Position numbers and translations under genes: made by a program. 64,000 nucleotides of DNA from Ferruginibacter sp. (GTDB lineage: Bacteria; Bacteroidota; Bacteroidia; Chitinophagales; Chitinophagaceae), in the NCBI GenBank assembly GCA_019638575.1, contig JAHBTN010000010.1, positions 1 through 64,000 on the forward strand, written 5' to 3'. Below the pieces are notes generated by a model that saw only the letters and a program-made list of their open reading frames with translations, was not told the DNA's origin and did not search any database. Shown one piece after another: positions 8,556 through 18,020 of this stretch. Within the stretch, counting starts at the first letter, position 1. Every line of letters starts with the position of its first letter.

Positions 8556-8586
8556 CAAATGTAATGGCAATTATCAAGATTACAAA
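8556..8586 (-). promoter_or_regulatory. Promoter of tRNA-Pro
   Basis: On the minus strand a perfect TTTG (8583-8586) is followed after 19 bases by a perfect TAnnTTTG element, TACATTTG (8556-8563). This matches the Bacteroidota housekeeping sigma consensus at its usual spacing. The tRNA begins 20 bases downstream, allowing a short 5' leader. Confidence 0.8.
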
Positions 8587-8650
8587 AAACACAATAAAGT
8601 AACCATGCGAAAAACAGGTAAATTTTAATGCAACTAAAGCTTAAGTTTAC

Positions 8651-9763
8651 TTAGTTTGCAGTTATCACTTTCATAATAACATAACTTTTCTTTTTTAGGT
8701 CTTTAAGTGTAATTCCTTTTTCATTTTTTGTATCTAACAAAACCACATTGTGGTCATAACCTAAATCTACCATTATCCTGTCATCAATAATCCAGCCCCG
8801 GCCCTGTATAGTGGTGCCCTTTCCGTTAAAGCGGTTAAATACCTGTAAATCGTCTTCCAACTCAAGAGATACAAGGTCGCCGTCTTTAAATTTTTTATAC
8901 TTGCCGATAATTTTGCCGCCAACAAATTTTATTTTCGATGGGTCGATCCTGTTTTTTGGTTTTAGTTTATTTGCCAGGTTAACCGGGTGCTCTCCATCGC
9001 TTTCATCCACCTTAACCGTCATACCTCCCAGGTTGAGATTGCTATTGCCTGCATCCTTATTTTTATTTGATTTGTATGCCTTAGCATTAAAAATATTGAA
9101 ACCAAAATCCTGCATGTATAATTCAGGATATTCAAATAATTCTTTTACGGCAATTATCTTATAAACATAAGCGGCCGTTTCGGCATTAAGCTGCATTTGA
9201 AAATAGTTGGTGCCTTGTTTTTTAATGGCATTTTGAATATTGCCGATACCATTGTTATATGCCGCAGCAGTTAACACCCAGGATGAAATACCAAAAGTTT
9301 TCCTGATATAGAGATAATAACCTGCCAATACCTTACAGGCAGCTAAAGTTGATTTATTAAAATCATTCCGTTCATCTACCAGGTCGTTTACAATTAAGCC
9401 AAGTTCCCTGGCAGTGGCTGGCATCAGTTGCCAAAAACCTGCAGCGCCGGCGCTTGAAACTACATTTTTAAAGCCACTCTCTACAATGGCAAGGTATTTA
9501 AAATCTTCTGGCAGCCTGGTTTCGTGCAGGTAATATTCAACCTGGCTCATATATTGATTTACACGCTGCCTTAAAGATGGTACATTAACATAATTGATTT
9601 GTTTTTTTATAATACCCATCAATTTTTCAGAAACAAATTTATCATCAACTGGTATCCTTTCTCCACAAAACACAATTTCATGTGTGGCCATACACTTCAC
9701 TGATAATAAATTGAAGAGACAATACAAAATAGTTGTAAGTAATATTGAGTTTTTCTTAAACAT
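8651..9763 (-). CDS. Lytic transglycosylase (SLT family), T6SS-adjacent
   Basis: Exported protein of 370 aa with a signal peptide ending near CMA (residues 1-26). The SLT domain spans about 75-220. It contains the catalytic Glu in KYLAIVESGFKNVVSSAG, the signature GFWQLMPATARELGL, and the later AAAYNNGIGNIQNAI and TAAYVYKIIAVKEL motifs, as in MltD-like enzymes. The C-terminal part (about 275-370) is beta-rich and is not a clear LysM domain. It would cleave peptidoglycan in the periplasm. It starts 14 bases after the TPR gene and follows the tss genes on the same strand. A role in opening the cell wall for the T6SS envelope complex is therefore plausible, by analogy with MltE in enteroaggregative E. 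coli. Confidence 0.9.
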   Translation of the reverse strand: MFKKNSILLTTILYCLFNLLSVKCMATHEIVFCGERIPVDDKFVSEKLMGIIKKQINYVNVPSLRQRVNQYMSQVEYYLHETRLPEDFKYLAIVESGFKNVVSSAGAAGFWQLMPATARELGLIVNDLVDERNDFNKSTLAACKVLAGYYLYIRKTFGISSWVLTAAAYNNGIGNIQNAIKKQGTNYFQMQLNAETAAYVYKIIAVKELFEYPELYMQDFGFNIFNAKAYKSNKNKDAGNSNLNLGGMTVKVDESDGEHPVNLANKLKPKNRIDPSKIKFVGGKIIGKYKKFKDGDLVSLELEDDLQVFNRFNGKGTTIQGRGWIIDDRIMVDLGYDHNVVLLDTKNEKGITLKDLKKKSYVIMKVITAN

Positions 9764-9777
9764 AGTTCCTGTCAGTG

Positions 9778-12753
9778 TTAATATCTTTCTTCTTCTTCTC
9801 CATATTTTTTACCCGGGATGGTTATTTCTATTTTTGTTTTATTGAGACGGTCGGTAAGTTCAAAATTTAGTTTTTCTTTATCATCAATATAATAACTTTT
9901 ACAAACGTAAATGATATATGCCTGGTTACCGGGTGTAATTATTGGTAAAAATGCAGGATATAAATAAACAGGGTATAGTTTTATTCTATTACCGGCTTTC
10001 TTTGTCCAGGTAAGCATCATAGCGCCGGTTAAAAAATCATTTTTGCTTTTATTTTCAATTAGGAATTTTAGATACACATCTGTTCCTTCAAAATTTATTC
10101 CCTGGCAGGTAAGTTTAACTTTATTATCGCTACCAGAAATGTTCAGGCGTGGATTTTCCTGTAAAACTTCACTGAAAGTAGATGTATTTTCCAGGGTGTT
10201 TTTGGCACCTTCGTTAAATGGTTGTTCAGGTGGAAGGTTTTTAAAATCAATGCCGGGATATTTTTCTTTTAATTCAGCATCTGTATATGGTACAGGAGGA
10301 ACCTTTAATACCGCTGTTTCGGCAGCTTTCTTTTCTTTTGATTTCCTGGATTCTTTTTTCTCTGTTTTTGCCTCAGTACTTACTTGTTCTTTTGTTTCGG
10401 GTTGCTGTACTTCTGGTTGTTTATTTTTAGCCATGGCTTCCCGTTGCATTTGAAATTCTGAAACTTTTACCATGTGCTGTGCATATTCATCATCGGGTTT
10501 GTATGTTAGTATCTCCGAATATATCTTTTTTGCTGATTCATAATTTTTATCGGCAATGGCTTTTTTACCGGCTTTTAGTGCATCGCTGTACTTTTGGTCT
10601 AACTCTACTTGTTTGTTATAAGCATCTAATGCAGCACGGGCTTCGCTTTCTTTCTTTGAATTTCTTATTTCGGCATTTACATAATTTATTTGTGTGTGTG
10701 GATAATATTCATCAGGTTTTATTTCAATAGCGGCTTTGTATGATGTAAGCGCTGCATCGTATTTTTTTAATATTAATAAACTGTCTGCTTCCGAAATTAC
10801 TCTTTCATATTTTGCATTTACCGCATTTTCTTTTGCTATAACTTCTAATTTTTCCTCAACAAGTGTCAATTGTTTTTTAGGTTCATCTTCTGCGGGCATA
10901 ATACTGGCAGCTTGAGTATATGCTGTTTTTGCATTTTCATAATCAGCGGCCAGGTAATAAGATTTGGCTTTAGACATGGTTAGCACATATTGTTTTTTCA
11001 TCTCTGCTTCACGTGCCAGCTTTTCTTTTTTAGCTTTTTCTGCTGCAGCAATGTCATCCAGCGTGGTTTGTATAAGGTTGAGTTTGTCTTTTGGTAATTT
11101 TTCAGATGGCTTTAAGTCAGCAGCATCGTTATACAGTTTGCGGGCCTTTATATAATTGCCTTTTTTAAATTCTGCATCGGCAGCTTTTACAGCTTTGTTA
11201 TAGGCCTCATCAGTGGCAGCTTCTTTGGCAAGCCTTATCTTTTCAGCATTCTCTTTAGCTGTAATTTCATCTAGTATTTTATTTATAGCAGTAACCTGGT
11301 CTTGCGGATAAGATTTATCAGTTAAAAGCGAAGCTTTCATGTAACTCTCTTTAGCCGCCATGTAGTCTTTTTTCTTCAACTGTTTATCAGCTTCCTGAAT
11401 GGTGGCTTTGTAATCTTTTTCACGGGCTTGTTTTTCCTTTTCTTCCTGCTTTTTTCTTTCTTTTGCCTGTTTTTCAGTTTCAGCTTTTGCTATAGCTTTT
11501 TTATTCTCCTCTTCCTGCTGCTTAAGTATTTTATTAATTTCTTTAAGCTGGCTGGCCGGCCATGGTTTTTTATCAATACTTAAAGCTTTATTATAGGCAA
11601 TAGTGGCATTGTTATAATCTTTGGCAGCAAAATATTTATCTGCAGTTTTTATGGCATCGTTATAGTCAGCTTCTTTTTTTGCTTTTTCAGCAGCCAGGTT
11701 GTTTTCTTTTATTTTTTTCTGGTCTTCTGCTTTCTTTTGTGCGGCTATATCATTTTGTATTTTTTCAATCTTTTTTAATTGGTCCTGCGGATATTTGTTT
11801 TTAGTAATGCTTAAGGCTTTTTCATAAGCAGGTTTAGCTTCATCATAATCTCCTGCATTAAATAGTTTATCGGCTTCGGTTATAACAGTGTTATAATTTG
11901 ATTCCTGTTGCGCTTTTACATCTTCTTCTTTTTCTTTTGATGCTATTAGTTTTAATTTATCTGTAGCCGTTGCATCATTTTTCTTTACTATTAAAGCTTG
12001 TTCGTACGAGATTCGTGCAGCGGCATAGTCATTCTTTTTTAGGGCTTTTTCGCCGGCACTCACATAGTCTTTATATAGTTTTTCTAATTTTTTCTCATCT
12101 TCTATCTTGATTTTTATTTCATCTAATCTTATTTTAGGTATCTGGTCGTCGGGCCTTAATTTTTGTGCTTTTTCAAAATACTGTTTTGCGTTGTTGTAGT
12201 CTTTTTGTTTTAAATATTTGTCCCCGGTTTCAAGCAGTGCATAATACCCCGATGAATTATTTTCATCTTTATTTCCTTTTTTAGCCTTATTATTTTTTTT
12301 ATCGTCATTGGATGATTGTACAACTTGTTTTTTATTTTCATTTTCACGGATATGCATTTCCAGCTTTTTTACAGTGCTGTAATCATAATCCATTTCGGCA
12401 TCATTGTTATAATCTAAATTCTTTTTAAAAACAATCAGGAATTTGTGTGTGCGGCCTCCCTCATTAACAACCAGGGGTGCAGGTTTTGTTTTTTCGGCTT
12501 TGGCTATTATAGTAAATCCTGTGCCGGCTGTTTTAAAATTATAAGGTGCGTTAGAAGGAGTGGTATTAAAATAGGTGGGCATAGAAGGAAACCTTACCAT
12601 AACTTCGGCTTCGGCATTTACATAAATTGTATCTCCATTTATTTCCTGGGCCTGTACTTTAGTAATACCCGCTATTATAAAAAGTGTGAATAAAAAGCAG
12701 ATTTTTACCGGGTAATTGCTCATTGCCATGTATGATTTGCAAGTAGTGAACAT
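9778..12753 (-). CDS. Large exported TPR protein with terminal beta domains, T6SS-adjacent
   Basis: The 991-aa protein has a signal peptide (cleavage likely after KVQAQ, about residue 36; the Met at codon 11 gives a more ordinary signal than the first Met). Residues about 37-115 form a beta domain (GDTIYVNAEAEVMVRFPS ... NEGGRTHKFLIVFKK). About nine imperfect TPR units of 60-80 residues follow, each beginning like YNxAIxxADKxxxxKDYxxAKxxYxxAL and separated by Lys/Glu-rich coiled coil. A final beta domain (about 870-991) has VKLTCQGINFEGTDVYLKFL. Both end domains recall TraN/DUF4138 of Bacteroidota conjugation systems, but this is by eye. It follows tssP on the same strand and may take the role of the periplasmic TssQ/TssR part; that is inference. 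Confidence 0.8.
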   Translation of the reverse strand: MFTTCKSYMAMSNYPVKICFLFTLFIIAGITKVQAQEINGDTIYVNAEAEVMVRFPSMPTYFNTTPSNAPYNFKTAGTGFTIIAKAEKTKPAPLVVNEGGRTHKFLIVFKKNLDYNNDAEMDYDYSTVKKLEMHIRENENKKQVVQSSNDDKKNNKAKKGNKDENNSSGYYALLETGDKYLKQKDYNNAKQYFEKAQKLRPDDQIPKIRLDEIKIKIEDEKKLEKLYKDYVSAGEKALKKNDYAAARISYEQALIVKKNDATATDKLKLIASKEKEEDVKAQQESNYNTVITEADKLFNAGDYDEAKPAYEKALSITKNKYPQDQLKKIEKIQNDIAAQKKAEDQKKIKENNLAAEKAKKEADYNDAIKTADKYFAAKDYNNATIAYNKALSIDKKPWPASQLKEINKILKQQEEENKKAIAKAETEKQAKERKKQEEKEKQAREKDYKATIQEADKQLKKKDYMAAKESYMKASLLTDKSYPQDQVTAINKILDEITAKENAEKIRLAKEAATDEAYNKAVKAADAEFKKGNYIKARKLYNDAADLKPSEKLPKDKLNLIQTTLDDIAAAEKAKKEKLAREAEMKKQYVLTMSKAKSYYLAADYENAKTAYTQAASIMPAEDEPKKQLTLVEEKLEVIAKENAVNAKYERVISEADSLLILKKYDAALTSYKAAIEIKPDEYYPHTQINYVNAEIRNSKKESEARAALDAYNKQVELDQKYSDALKAGKKAIADKNYESAKKIYSEILTYKPDDEYAQHMVKVSEFQMQREAMAKNKQPEVQQPETKEQVSTEAKTEKKESRKSKEKKAAETAVLKVPPVPYTDAELKEKYPGIDFKNLPPEQPFNEGAKNTLENTSTFSEVLQENPRLNISGSDNKVKLTCQGINFEGTDVYLKFLIENKSKNDFLTGAMMLTWTKKAGNRIKLYPVYLYPAFLPIITPGNQAYIIYVCKSYYIDDKEKLNFELTDRLNKTKIEITIPGKKYGEEEERY

Positions 12754-12826
12754 GTTATTGGCAACAATTTAAGCGAATTTGAAAAGTATTACAAACAATC
12801 AGTTCTTAATTTGTATTAATAACATT

Positions 12827-12854
12827 TTTTTAAGCAATAATAATTGCTTAAAAA
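12827..12854. repeat. Perfect 28-base palindrome upstream of the TPR gene
   Basis: Two perfect 12-base arms (TTTTTAAGCAAT and ATTGCTTAAAAA) flank an AATA loop in the 178-base gap between tssP and the TPR gene. On neither strand does a U-run follow the stem, so it does not look like an intrinsic terminator. It could be an operator or an RNA hairpin in the transcript leader. Confidence 0.55.
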
Positions 12855-12931
12855 CTTTGTCTGCAAAATGTTTATTCCGGTAAACAGGTATTTAATACAA
12901 CAAATTGTTTTAGATAAAAGTAAAGATAGAA

Positions 12932-13939
12932 TTAATGATATTTTACTTCTATAATATTCACACATCCATCTTTATCACGCCTCATTTCGGCCATCTCAAT
13001 CTTTATTTTCTTTTTCCCGATAAGAAGTTTTCTTCTTTTTTTACCGCTTATCTCTTCGCACATAGCATTAAAGGTCATCAGTTCGCCGTTTAATATAACT
13101 TTTGTATCGCCTTTATAACAAAGGTAATTATCAAAATCTGCTGCAGTCATTTTCTTATCTATCACTTTTCCAAGATAACCTTTAAATATGTCGTCGGTTA
13201 TTTTTATATTCTTGCTATCGGTAGGGTTAGGTAATGGCTGAACCGTTTCTGGTATTAGCGGTTTCACTTCATCGGGTGTTACAGAAGGAACAGTTGGTAA
13301 AGCTTCTACATTAATTTCTTTAGTATATCTTTTGGTACGATCGCTATCCAACGTTACCTGTACCAGGTATTTACCCGGGGTAGGAAACTGGAATTTGGCT
13401 GTTGAGCCCTGTTGGTTCATTTTTGGATAGTTTGAAATTGACCAATCATACGATTTGGCGGTTACCATGCAGGTAAACATTTCTTCCTTGCCGGTTACGG
13501 TAGAGGATGGCCCCACAATTTCCTGGCCGGTTACAACATTGTTATCGTCTTGTGTTGAAGCCACAGGTTCAACAACCTGTATGCCTTGTATGGTTTCGCA
13601 GCCGGTGCCTGTTGATGCACTTATTCTATATTCACCGGCAGTTTTGTAAATATGTGTTACATACTGGCCGGTAATTTTTGCAGTATTATCTCCAAAATCC
13701 CAGGTGGTTTCAAATTTGCTGGAAGAAGAAACAAAAGACAGTGTTTCGCCTGTATTGTAAACACCATCGGTATGTTGTACAATTGTTTTAATTAAAAAAT
13801 TTACCGGCTCACATTTTTTTGAATCAATTAACGTGTAACTCAGCAGGCCCAGCGATATTATGCTGATGATTAGCATAGTTCGCCATACCCTGTAATCAAG
13901 TCCCATTAACTGTTTTGTAAAAATCCTGTTGCCTGTCAT
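12932..13939 (-). CDS. tssP: T6SSiii envelope protein TssP-like (membrane anchor plus PKD domains)
   Basis: The 335-aa protein has a short cytoplasmic N-terminus, one membrane helix (about 19-37) and a periplasmic part. The latter holds a PKD-type beta sandwich with TTWDFGDNTAKITGQYVTHIYKTAGEY (about 78-103) and a second Ig/PKD-like unit (about 135-205). A Pro-rich linker follows, then a conserved C-terminal domain from about 240. TssP of the Bacteroidota T6SS is described as one of the TssN-R envelope proteins, and the PKD architecture and position beside tssO fit it. The gene begins 15 bases after tssO. Confidence 0.75.
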   Translation of the reverse strand: MTGNRIFTKQLMGLDYRVWRTMLIISIISLGLLSYTLIDSKKCEPVNFLIKTIVQHTDGVYNTGETLSFVSSSSKFETTWDFGDNTAKITGQYVTHIYKTAGEYRISASTGTGCETIQGIQVVEPVASTQDDNNVVTGQEIVGPSSTVTGKEEMFTCMVTAKSYDWSISNYPKMNQQGSTAKFQFPTPGKYLVQVTLDSDRTKRYTKEINVEALPTVPSVTPDEVKPLIPETVQPLPNPTDSKNIKITDDIFKGYLGKVIDKKMTAADFDNYLCYKGDTKVILNGELMTFNAMCEEISGKKRRKLLIGKKKIKIEMAEMRRDKDGCVNIIEVKYH

Positions 13940-13954
13940 GGTAAATGAATGGTT

Positions 13955-14482
13955 TTATTGTTTATTCTGCTGCAGTAAGAAAATTTGTTGTTTTAAATTC
14001 AGGTTTTCAATTTTAGCTGCGTCAAGCGATGTGGTTAAGGTTTCTATTTGTTTACGCAACTCATCAACATTTAAGTCTTTTCCGGTCATATCACGCAATT
14101 GTTTTTTTGCAGTTTGTATATCAGATAATACAAAAACAATACTGCGGTACAATGTTTTATCATTGGCCGAATCGGCGTCAATTTTAAGGTTAAGTTTTTT
14201 GATGCTTTCTGTAATTCTCCCGTCCAGCAAATCTGGCTTAGTGGCTTTGGTGTTAATGGTATCAAGCATGCCAGCTATCTCCGACATCTGGGTCATGAAG
14301 TCGTTTGAAAATTCTCTTTCTTTTACATACGACCGCATCTCTTTCAGCAACCTGTCGTTTTGCTTAAACGGAACCTGCAGGCTAAAAAAAATGGTTGTTG
14401 TAATGATAAGGATACAAACTATGAAAAGAAAAAAGAAATTGGTAAATGCTTTTCTCCTGTCTGTTTTGTTTATTGGATCCAT
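13955..14482 (-). CDS. tssO: T6SSiii envelope protein TssO
   Basis: The 175-aa protein has one membrane helix (about 14-34, FFFLFIVCILIITTTIFFSL) and a periplasmic coiled-coil region ending in LRKQIETLTTSLDAAKIENLNLKQQIFLLQQNKQ. Topology, length and the KTDRRKAFTNFF N-terminus match TssO, which works with TssN and TssP in the Bacteroidota-specific trans-envelope complex in place of TssJLM. It lies 66 bases after tssF and 15 before tssP. Confidence 0.85.
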   Translation of the reverse strand: MDPINKTDRRKAFTNFFFLFIVCILIITTTIFFSLQVPFKQNDRLLKEMRSYVKEREFSNDFMTQMSEIAGMLDTINTKATKPDLLDGRITESIKKLNLKIDADSANDKTLYRSIVFVLSDIQTAKKQLRDMTGKDLNVDELRKQIETLTTSLDAAKIENLNLKQQIFLLQQNKQ

Positions 14483-14548
14483 AATCTTGTTTTAAAGTTT
14501 CTTTATAATATAAATTTAAAAAATAAAAGCCGTTTACACAATATTCAA

Positions 14549-16384
14549 TTACCTGTTTATGATAATACGAAAAGGCATTACCGGCGATGCGTCTTTTTGT
14601 AAAATGTATTCAAGCTCCCGGTAAAGATTTTCCATTTCGTTTTCCATGGTTTCGTTTACCTGGCTGCTGTATGTTAGTGTTACATCTATTGTGCGTATAA
14701 ATCCTTCATTGGGTTTATTACTTACCTGAACACCTTTTTGTACATCAACTTTTAATAATTTGCTGCCATATAATCTTTTGCATAATAGTTTTACATCCTC
14801 TGCACTTATTATTTTACCACCAGATAACAATTGCTGCCTAAGCAAAGCCTTTTTCTCGTTTTCGCTCACTGCATTTTTACCGCCAGAAAGCCCAGTAACA
14901 GTAAAACTTTTCTTTGAATTTACCAGTGTATTATTTACACTGGTAACCTGTACGCCAGCTTTAATATTGTTGGCATCTTTTTCATTGGTTGTCCAGTAAT
15001 CAACAAAAATCATCTCGCCTTTTTTATGTGGCCTAAGCATCAGGTAATTTACCTGGGCTTTTTTATCAGAGGCTATATTTATTGAATCTTCTAAACCGGT
15101 AAGTGTTTTGCCAATATCTTTTAATTTACTTAAAACCACTTCATTATTTACCTGCCCAAAAAATGCGCTTTGCCCCCGGATGGTTTCAGTAATGTTGCTA
15201 ATCATTTCCCGTACATCCTGCGAACTTGTTTTGCCTACTCCGCTTGATCTTACTATCAATTCTCCGGCCAGTAAATCTTTGGCGCCGGCCATTGGCCTTA
15301 TTTTAAAATTTTCTCCTTTTTCGTTTTTCACATTTTCAAGATCAAAATAAACTCCTTTATCTGGTATGGGCACAATGTTGAGCCACTCATCGGTTTTATA
15401 ATTAAAGCTGTTTAGTTTTTTATTTACTGTTGCAAATGCATTTATATTGCATGATATTGCATCAAATACTTCCTGTGCAAAATATTGATTGAAAACAATT
15501 TTTATAAATATCGGTTTTTCGCCTTCAATTTTCTTTAATGGATCGGCTAAAAATTTTTGGTGCCAGCTAACCGGTATTGAAGCATTGCTAATTTTACTTT
15601 TATTTTTCACCTGTACAAAATGATGCTGGTACACATGCTTAATTTTACGGTTCAGCTTATTTGTTTTTCCATCAGCCGATAGCATAATATCTTCACGGCT
15701 TTGATTGGTTTCTTCTTTATTATTGCCGGCAATTACTTTTACGGGAGTTTCGTTTATATAAAAGGAAGCATATGATAGTGCATTATAAAAAATATTTGCG
15801 GCCGAGTGTTTACGTAGGTCAAAATAAATATTTAATCCATTTAAATTATCGGGTATCTTTTCCATTTTAAGCGCCAGCGTAATTTCATTGGCATGCGATG
15901 TATTATCTGCTGTGCTGATTAATTCCCGCCTGTTGTTTTCATTAATACCATAAAGTTTGTTGCCTAACGACATATAGGCTAGTTCTGCTTTATACAGTTT
16001 ATATTCTGCCACGGGCGATAAATGAATATCTACGGTTTCGTATGTATTTGTAGCAGGTCTTAAAATTTTTTGTATGATGCTAAAAGCTGTGTATTGGTTT
16101 ATAGTGGCCGATTCTTCAACAGGCAATGCCTGTAAAATACCCGAAGCAGGTATGGCCCCTAAAAGAGATTCGGGCAGCATTACATCTGCAAGGTTATCTA
16201 ATAGCCGGGTATGCGATTCGGAAATATTGTGGCCAATTTTTTCTAATTCGGCTGCACAGGCTTCTATTAAAAGTACGGCCAGCGGATCGGCATTTTGTTC
16301 TATCTCGTGCTCTTCAATACCCCATAACCTGGCTGCGGTATTCAGCATCTGGTCTTTTATTCTTTCTTTTTTTACGGCCGCCAT
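14549..16384 (-). CDS. tssF: T6SS baseplate protein TssF
   Basis: The 611-aa protein begins with a typical TssF N-terminus: IKDQMLNTAARLWGIEEHEIEQNADPLAVLLIEACAAELEKI, then LLDNLADVMLPESL. The rest is long, soluble and beta-rich, as in the VasA/ImpG family. TssF forms the baseplate wedge with TssG and TssE. It starts 12 bases after tssE. No signal peptide or membrane helix is present, consistent with a cytoplasmic baseplate protein. Confidence 0.9.
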   Translation of the reverse strand: MAAVKKERIKDQMLNTAARLWGIEEHEIEQNADPLAVLLIEACAAELEKIGHNISESHTRLLDNLADVMLPESLLGAIPASGILQALPVEESATINQYTAFSIIQKILRPATNTYETVDIHLSPVAEYKLYKAELAYMSLGNKLYGINENNRRELISTADNTSHANEITLALKMEKIPDNLNGLNIYFDLRKHSAANIFYNALSYASFYINETPVKVIAGNNKEETNQSREDIMLSADGKTNKLNRKIKHVYQHHFVQVKNKSKISNASIPVSWHQKFLADPLKKIEGEKPIFIKIVFNQYFAQEVFDAISCNINAFATVNKKLNSFNYKTDEWLNIVPIPDKGVYFDLENVKNEKGENFKIRPMAGAKDLLAGELIVRSSGVGKTSSQDVREMISNITETIRGQSAFFGQVNNEVVLSKLKDIGKTLTGLEDSINIASDKKAQVNYLMLRPHKKGEMIFVDYWTTNEKDANNIKAGVQVTSVNNTLVNSKKSFTVTGLSGGKNAVSENEKKALLRQQLLSGGKIISAEDVKLLCKRLYGSKLLKVDVQKGVQVSNKPNEGFIRTIDVTLTYSSQVNETMENEMENLYRELEYILQKDASPVMPFRIIINR

Positions 16385-16396
16385 AAATTTTTAATT

Positions 16397-16825
16397 TTAA
16401 TCGAACAACATTGGGCCTATGTAGAAACTGGTATGAAACCGGAAAGGTTCGTTGTTGCGTTTAAGATTGCCTTTTACTGTTATTTCTACTTTTCTTTTTA
16501 ATTGCAGGTTATTGGTAAGCCTATATTCTTTTTGCAATACATTTACTTCCACAATGGGTTTTGCTAATCTTTTTTCATATTTCTGTAACTGCCACTTTAA
16601 TGATTTAATGATTACTTCTCGCCTGATGGAGTTAGTCATATGTATATCATAATCGTGGTCCCAAAATTGCGATCCATAATCATAGTCTTGTATATTTTCT
16701 TCAAGTTGTGTTGTTATCAGTAAGTGTATATTCCTGGCAATAGAGTCGGTAAGGCTACACCGGTCTAATTTCTTTTTTTGAAAGAACTGTTCAAATTTTA
16801 AAGGAAGTTTCAGGTAGTCTGTCAT
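16397..16825 (-). CDS. tssE: T6SS baseplate protein TssE (gp25-like)
   Basis: The 142-aa protein has a gp25/GPW-like core: SLTDSIARNIHLLITTQLEENIQDYDYGSQFWDHDYDI (about 24-61). It also has RREVIIKSLKWQLQKYEKRL, whose arrangement resembles the sheath-initiator EPR/LxxYEPRL region. TssE attaches the sheath to the baseplate. It sits 27 bases after tssK and 12 before tssF, in the same operon. Confidence 0.88.
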   Translation of the reverse strand: MTDYLKLPLKFEQFFQKKKLDRCSLTDSIARNIHLLITTQLEENIQDYDYGSQFWDHDYDIHMTNSIRREVIIKSLKWQLQKYEKRLAKPIVEVNVLQKEYRLTNNLQLKRKVEITVKGNLKRNNEPFRFHTSFYIGPMLFD

Positions 16826-16852
16826 AAATATTTTGTACGGTAATTAATTTTT

Positions 16853-18019
16853 TTACCCCAGGAAACGCCTGCGTGGTTTAGGTTGGTTTTCTGGTTGCTG
16901 TACAGTTTCTTCTTTTACAAAAATGCCGCTTTCCCTGCGTTTTCCTATAAACTCAAGCTTACTTAATGTATCAAACAACCGAGAGGTTACTTTAACAAAC
17001 TGCACTATTTTTTGAATATTTTTATTCAAATCATTTTGGTCAAAGCTTGTATTGGCAAGGCTGCTTAACATGGTTTCCAGTTCGCCCTGTTTTAGTTCGC
17101 ACCATTCGCTTAGGTAGTTCATTAACTCTTCTTTGCCCGAGCCTATCCTCATATCGATACTGTTTTTCATTATTCTGGCCATTACGGATATATTTTCGAA
17201 CATGGCGGCAGGGGCATTATACATCATATTCCACCTCATACTGGTGATGGCTTGCCCCAGGTATTGTATTACACGGTCGCATACATACATTACCAGGTCC
17301 GAAATTTCGTTTTGTTGGTTTTTCCTGAAAATTTTCTGAACAATTTCAGAGCAATGTAATTCAGCATCAGACAGGTATTTATCCAGTTCGCCATGCAGCG
17401 ATAAAAGGTCGGGATGTGCATTTATCGAAAAACAGGGAGGAATATAATCCTGGTCAATTCTTACATCATTATTAACTACTACTATTTTCCCAACAGGTAT
17501 GGCATATGGATGGGTGGCATATTGCCTGTAATTGGATTCGCTTATCAACTGTTGTGTGTAAGTAGGTACTACATTTGGAAAGCGGGGAGGGGTTTCAGAA
17601 AGGTCGGGGCTGCCTGCTGCCTGTTTTTCGAATGGATGTACAAATAGAAAAACCCACCAGGTAGATTCAGTGCCTGAAGTGTTTAGCGGAAATGAATCGG
17701 TAAGAACATTGCCTGTATCGGCCTGGCCTACTGTTGAAAATGCCGGCAATGAAATAGGTACGCCTCCCGATGTAATTGCCTGGCAGGCAAGTACGCTTAC
17801 TCTAATAGTATTTTGGTTATCGTAAGAAATCTTAACATTAAATGTTTCTTCGCCGGCTACAGAAGCAGGCAGTATACCATAGCGCAATGGCGATAAAGAT
17901 AAAGAAGCCATTGCCTGCAACGAATCTTGCCATGCGTTATCCTGGTCAATAAAATGATTTTTATTAATCTTCATCCCGTCAATCCAGTTAACGGGAAAAT
18001 GTTTTTGTTTATCTCTCAT
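16853..18019 (-). CDS. tssK: T6SS baseplate adaptor TssK
   Basis: The 388-aa protein opens with FPVNWIDGMKINKNHFIDQDNAWQDSL, the conserved TssK/ImpJ N-terminus (W-x-DGM-x-L-x-x-x-HF). TssK links the TssEFG baseplate to the envelope complex, here presumably to TssN. The C-terminal region has long helices (MRWNMMYNAPAAMFENISVMARIMKNSIDMRIG) and a Pro/Arg-rich end. The gene is separated by one base from tssN, which suggests coupled translation and physical partnership. Confidence 0.9.
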   Translation of the reverse strand: MRDKQKHFPVNWIDGMKINKNHFIDQDNAWQDSLQAMASLSLSPLRYGILPASVAGEETFNVKISYDNQNTIRVSVLACQAITSGGVPISLPAFSTVGQADTGNVLTDSFPLNTSGTESTWWVFLFVHPFEKQAAGSPDLSETPPRFPNVVPTYTQQLISESNYRQYATHPYAIPVGKIVVVNNDVRIDQDYIPPCFSINAHPDLLSLHGELDKYLSDAELHCSEIVQKIFRKNQQNEISDLVMYVCDRVIQYLGQAITSMRWNMMYNAPAAMFENISVMARIMKNSIDMRIGSGKEELMNYLSEWCELKQGELETMLSSLANTSFDQNDLNKNIQKIVQFVKVTSRLFDTLSKLEFIGKRRESGIFVKEETVQQPENQPKPRRRFLG

Positions 18020-18020
18020 G

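Noticed and set aside
9778-12753. Calling the TPR protein TssR
   Set aside because: Its location fits, but I see no motif that identifies it as TssR, and the TPR-rich body does not match what I know of that protein.
12827-12854. Rho-independent terminator between tssP and the TPR gene
   Set aside because: The stem is AT-rich and followed by A, not U, on both strands.
13929-14495. 188-codon frame opposite tssO
   Set aside because: It lies fully antisense to a well-supported tss gene and its residue composition is Ser/Leu-rich, as expected for a shadow frame.
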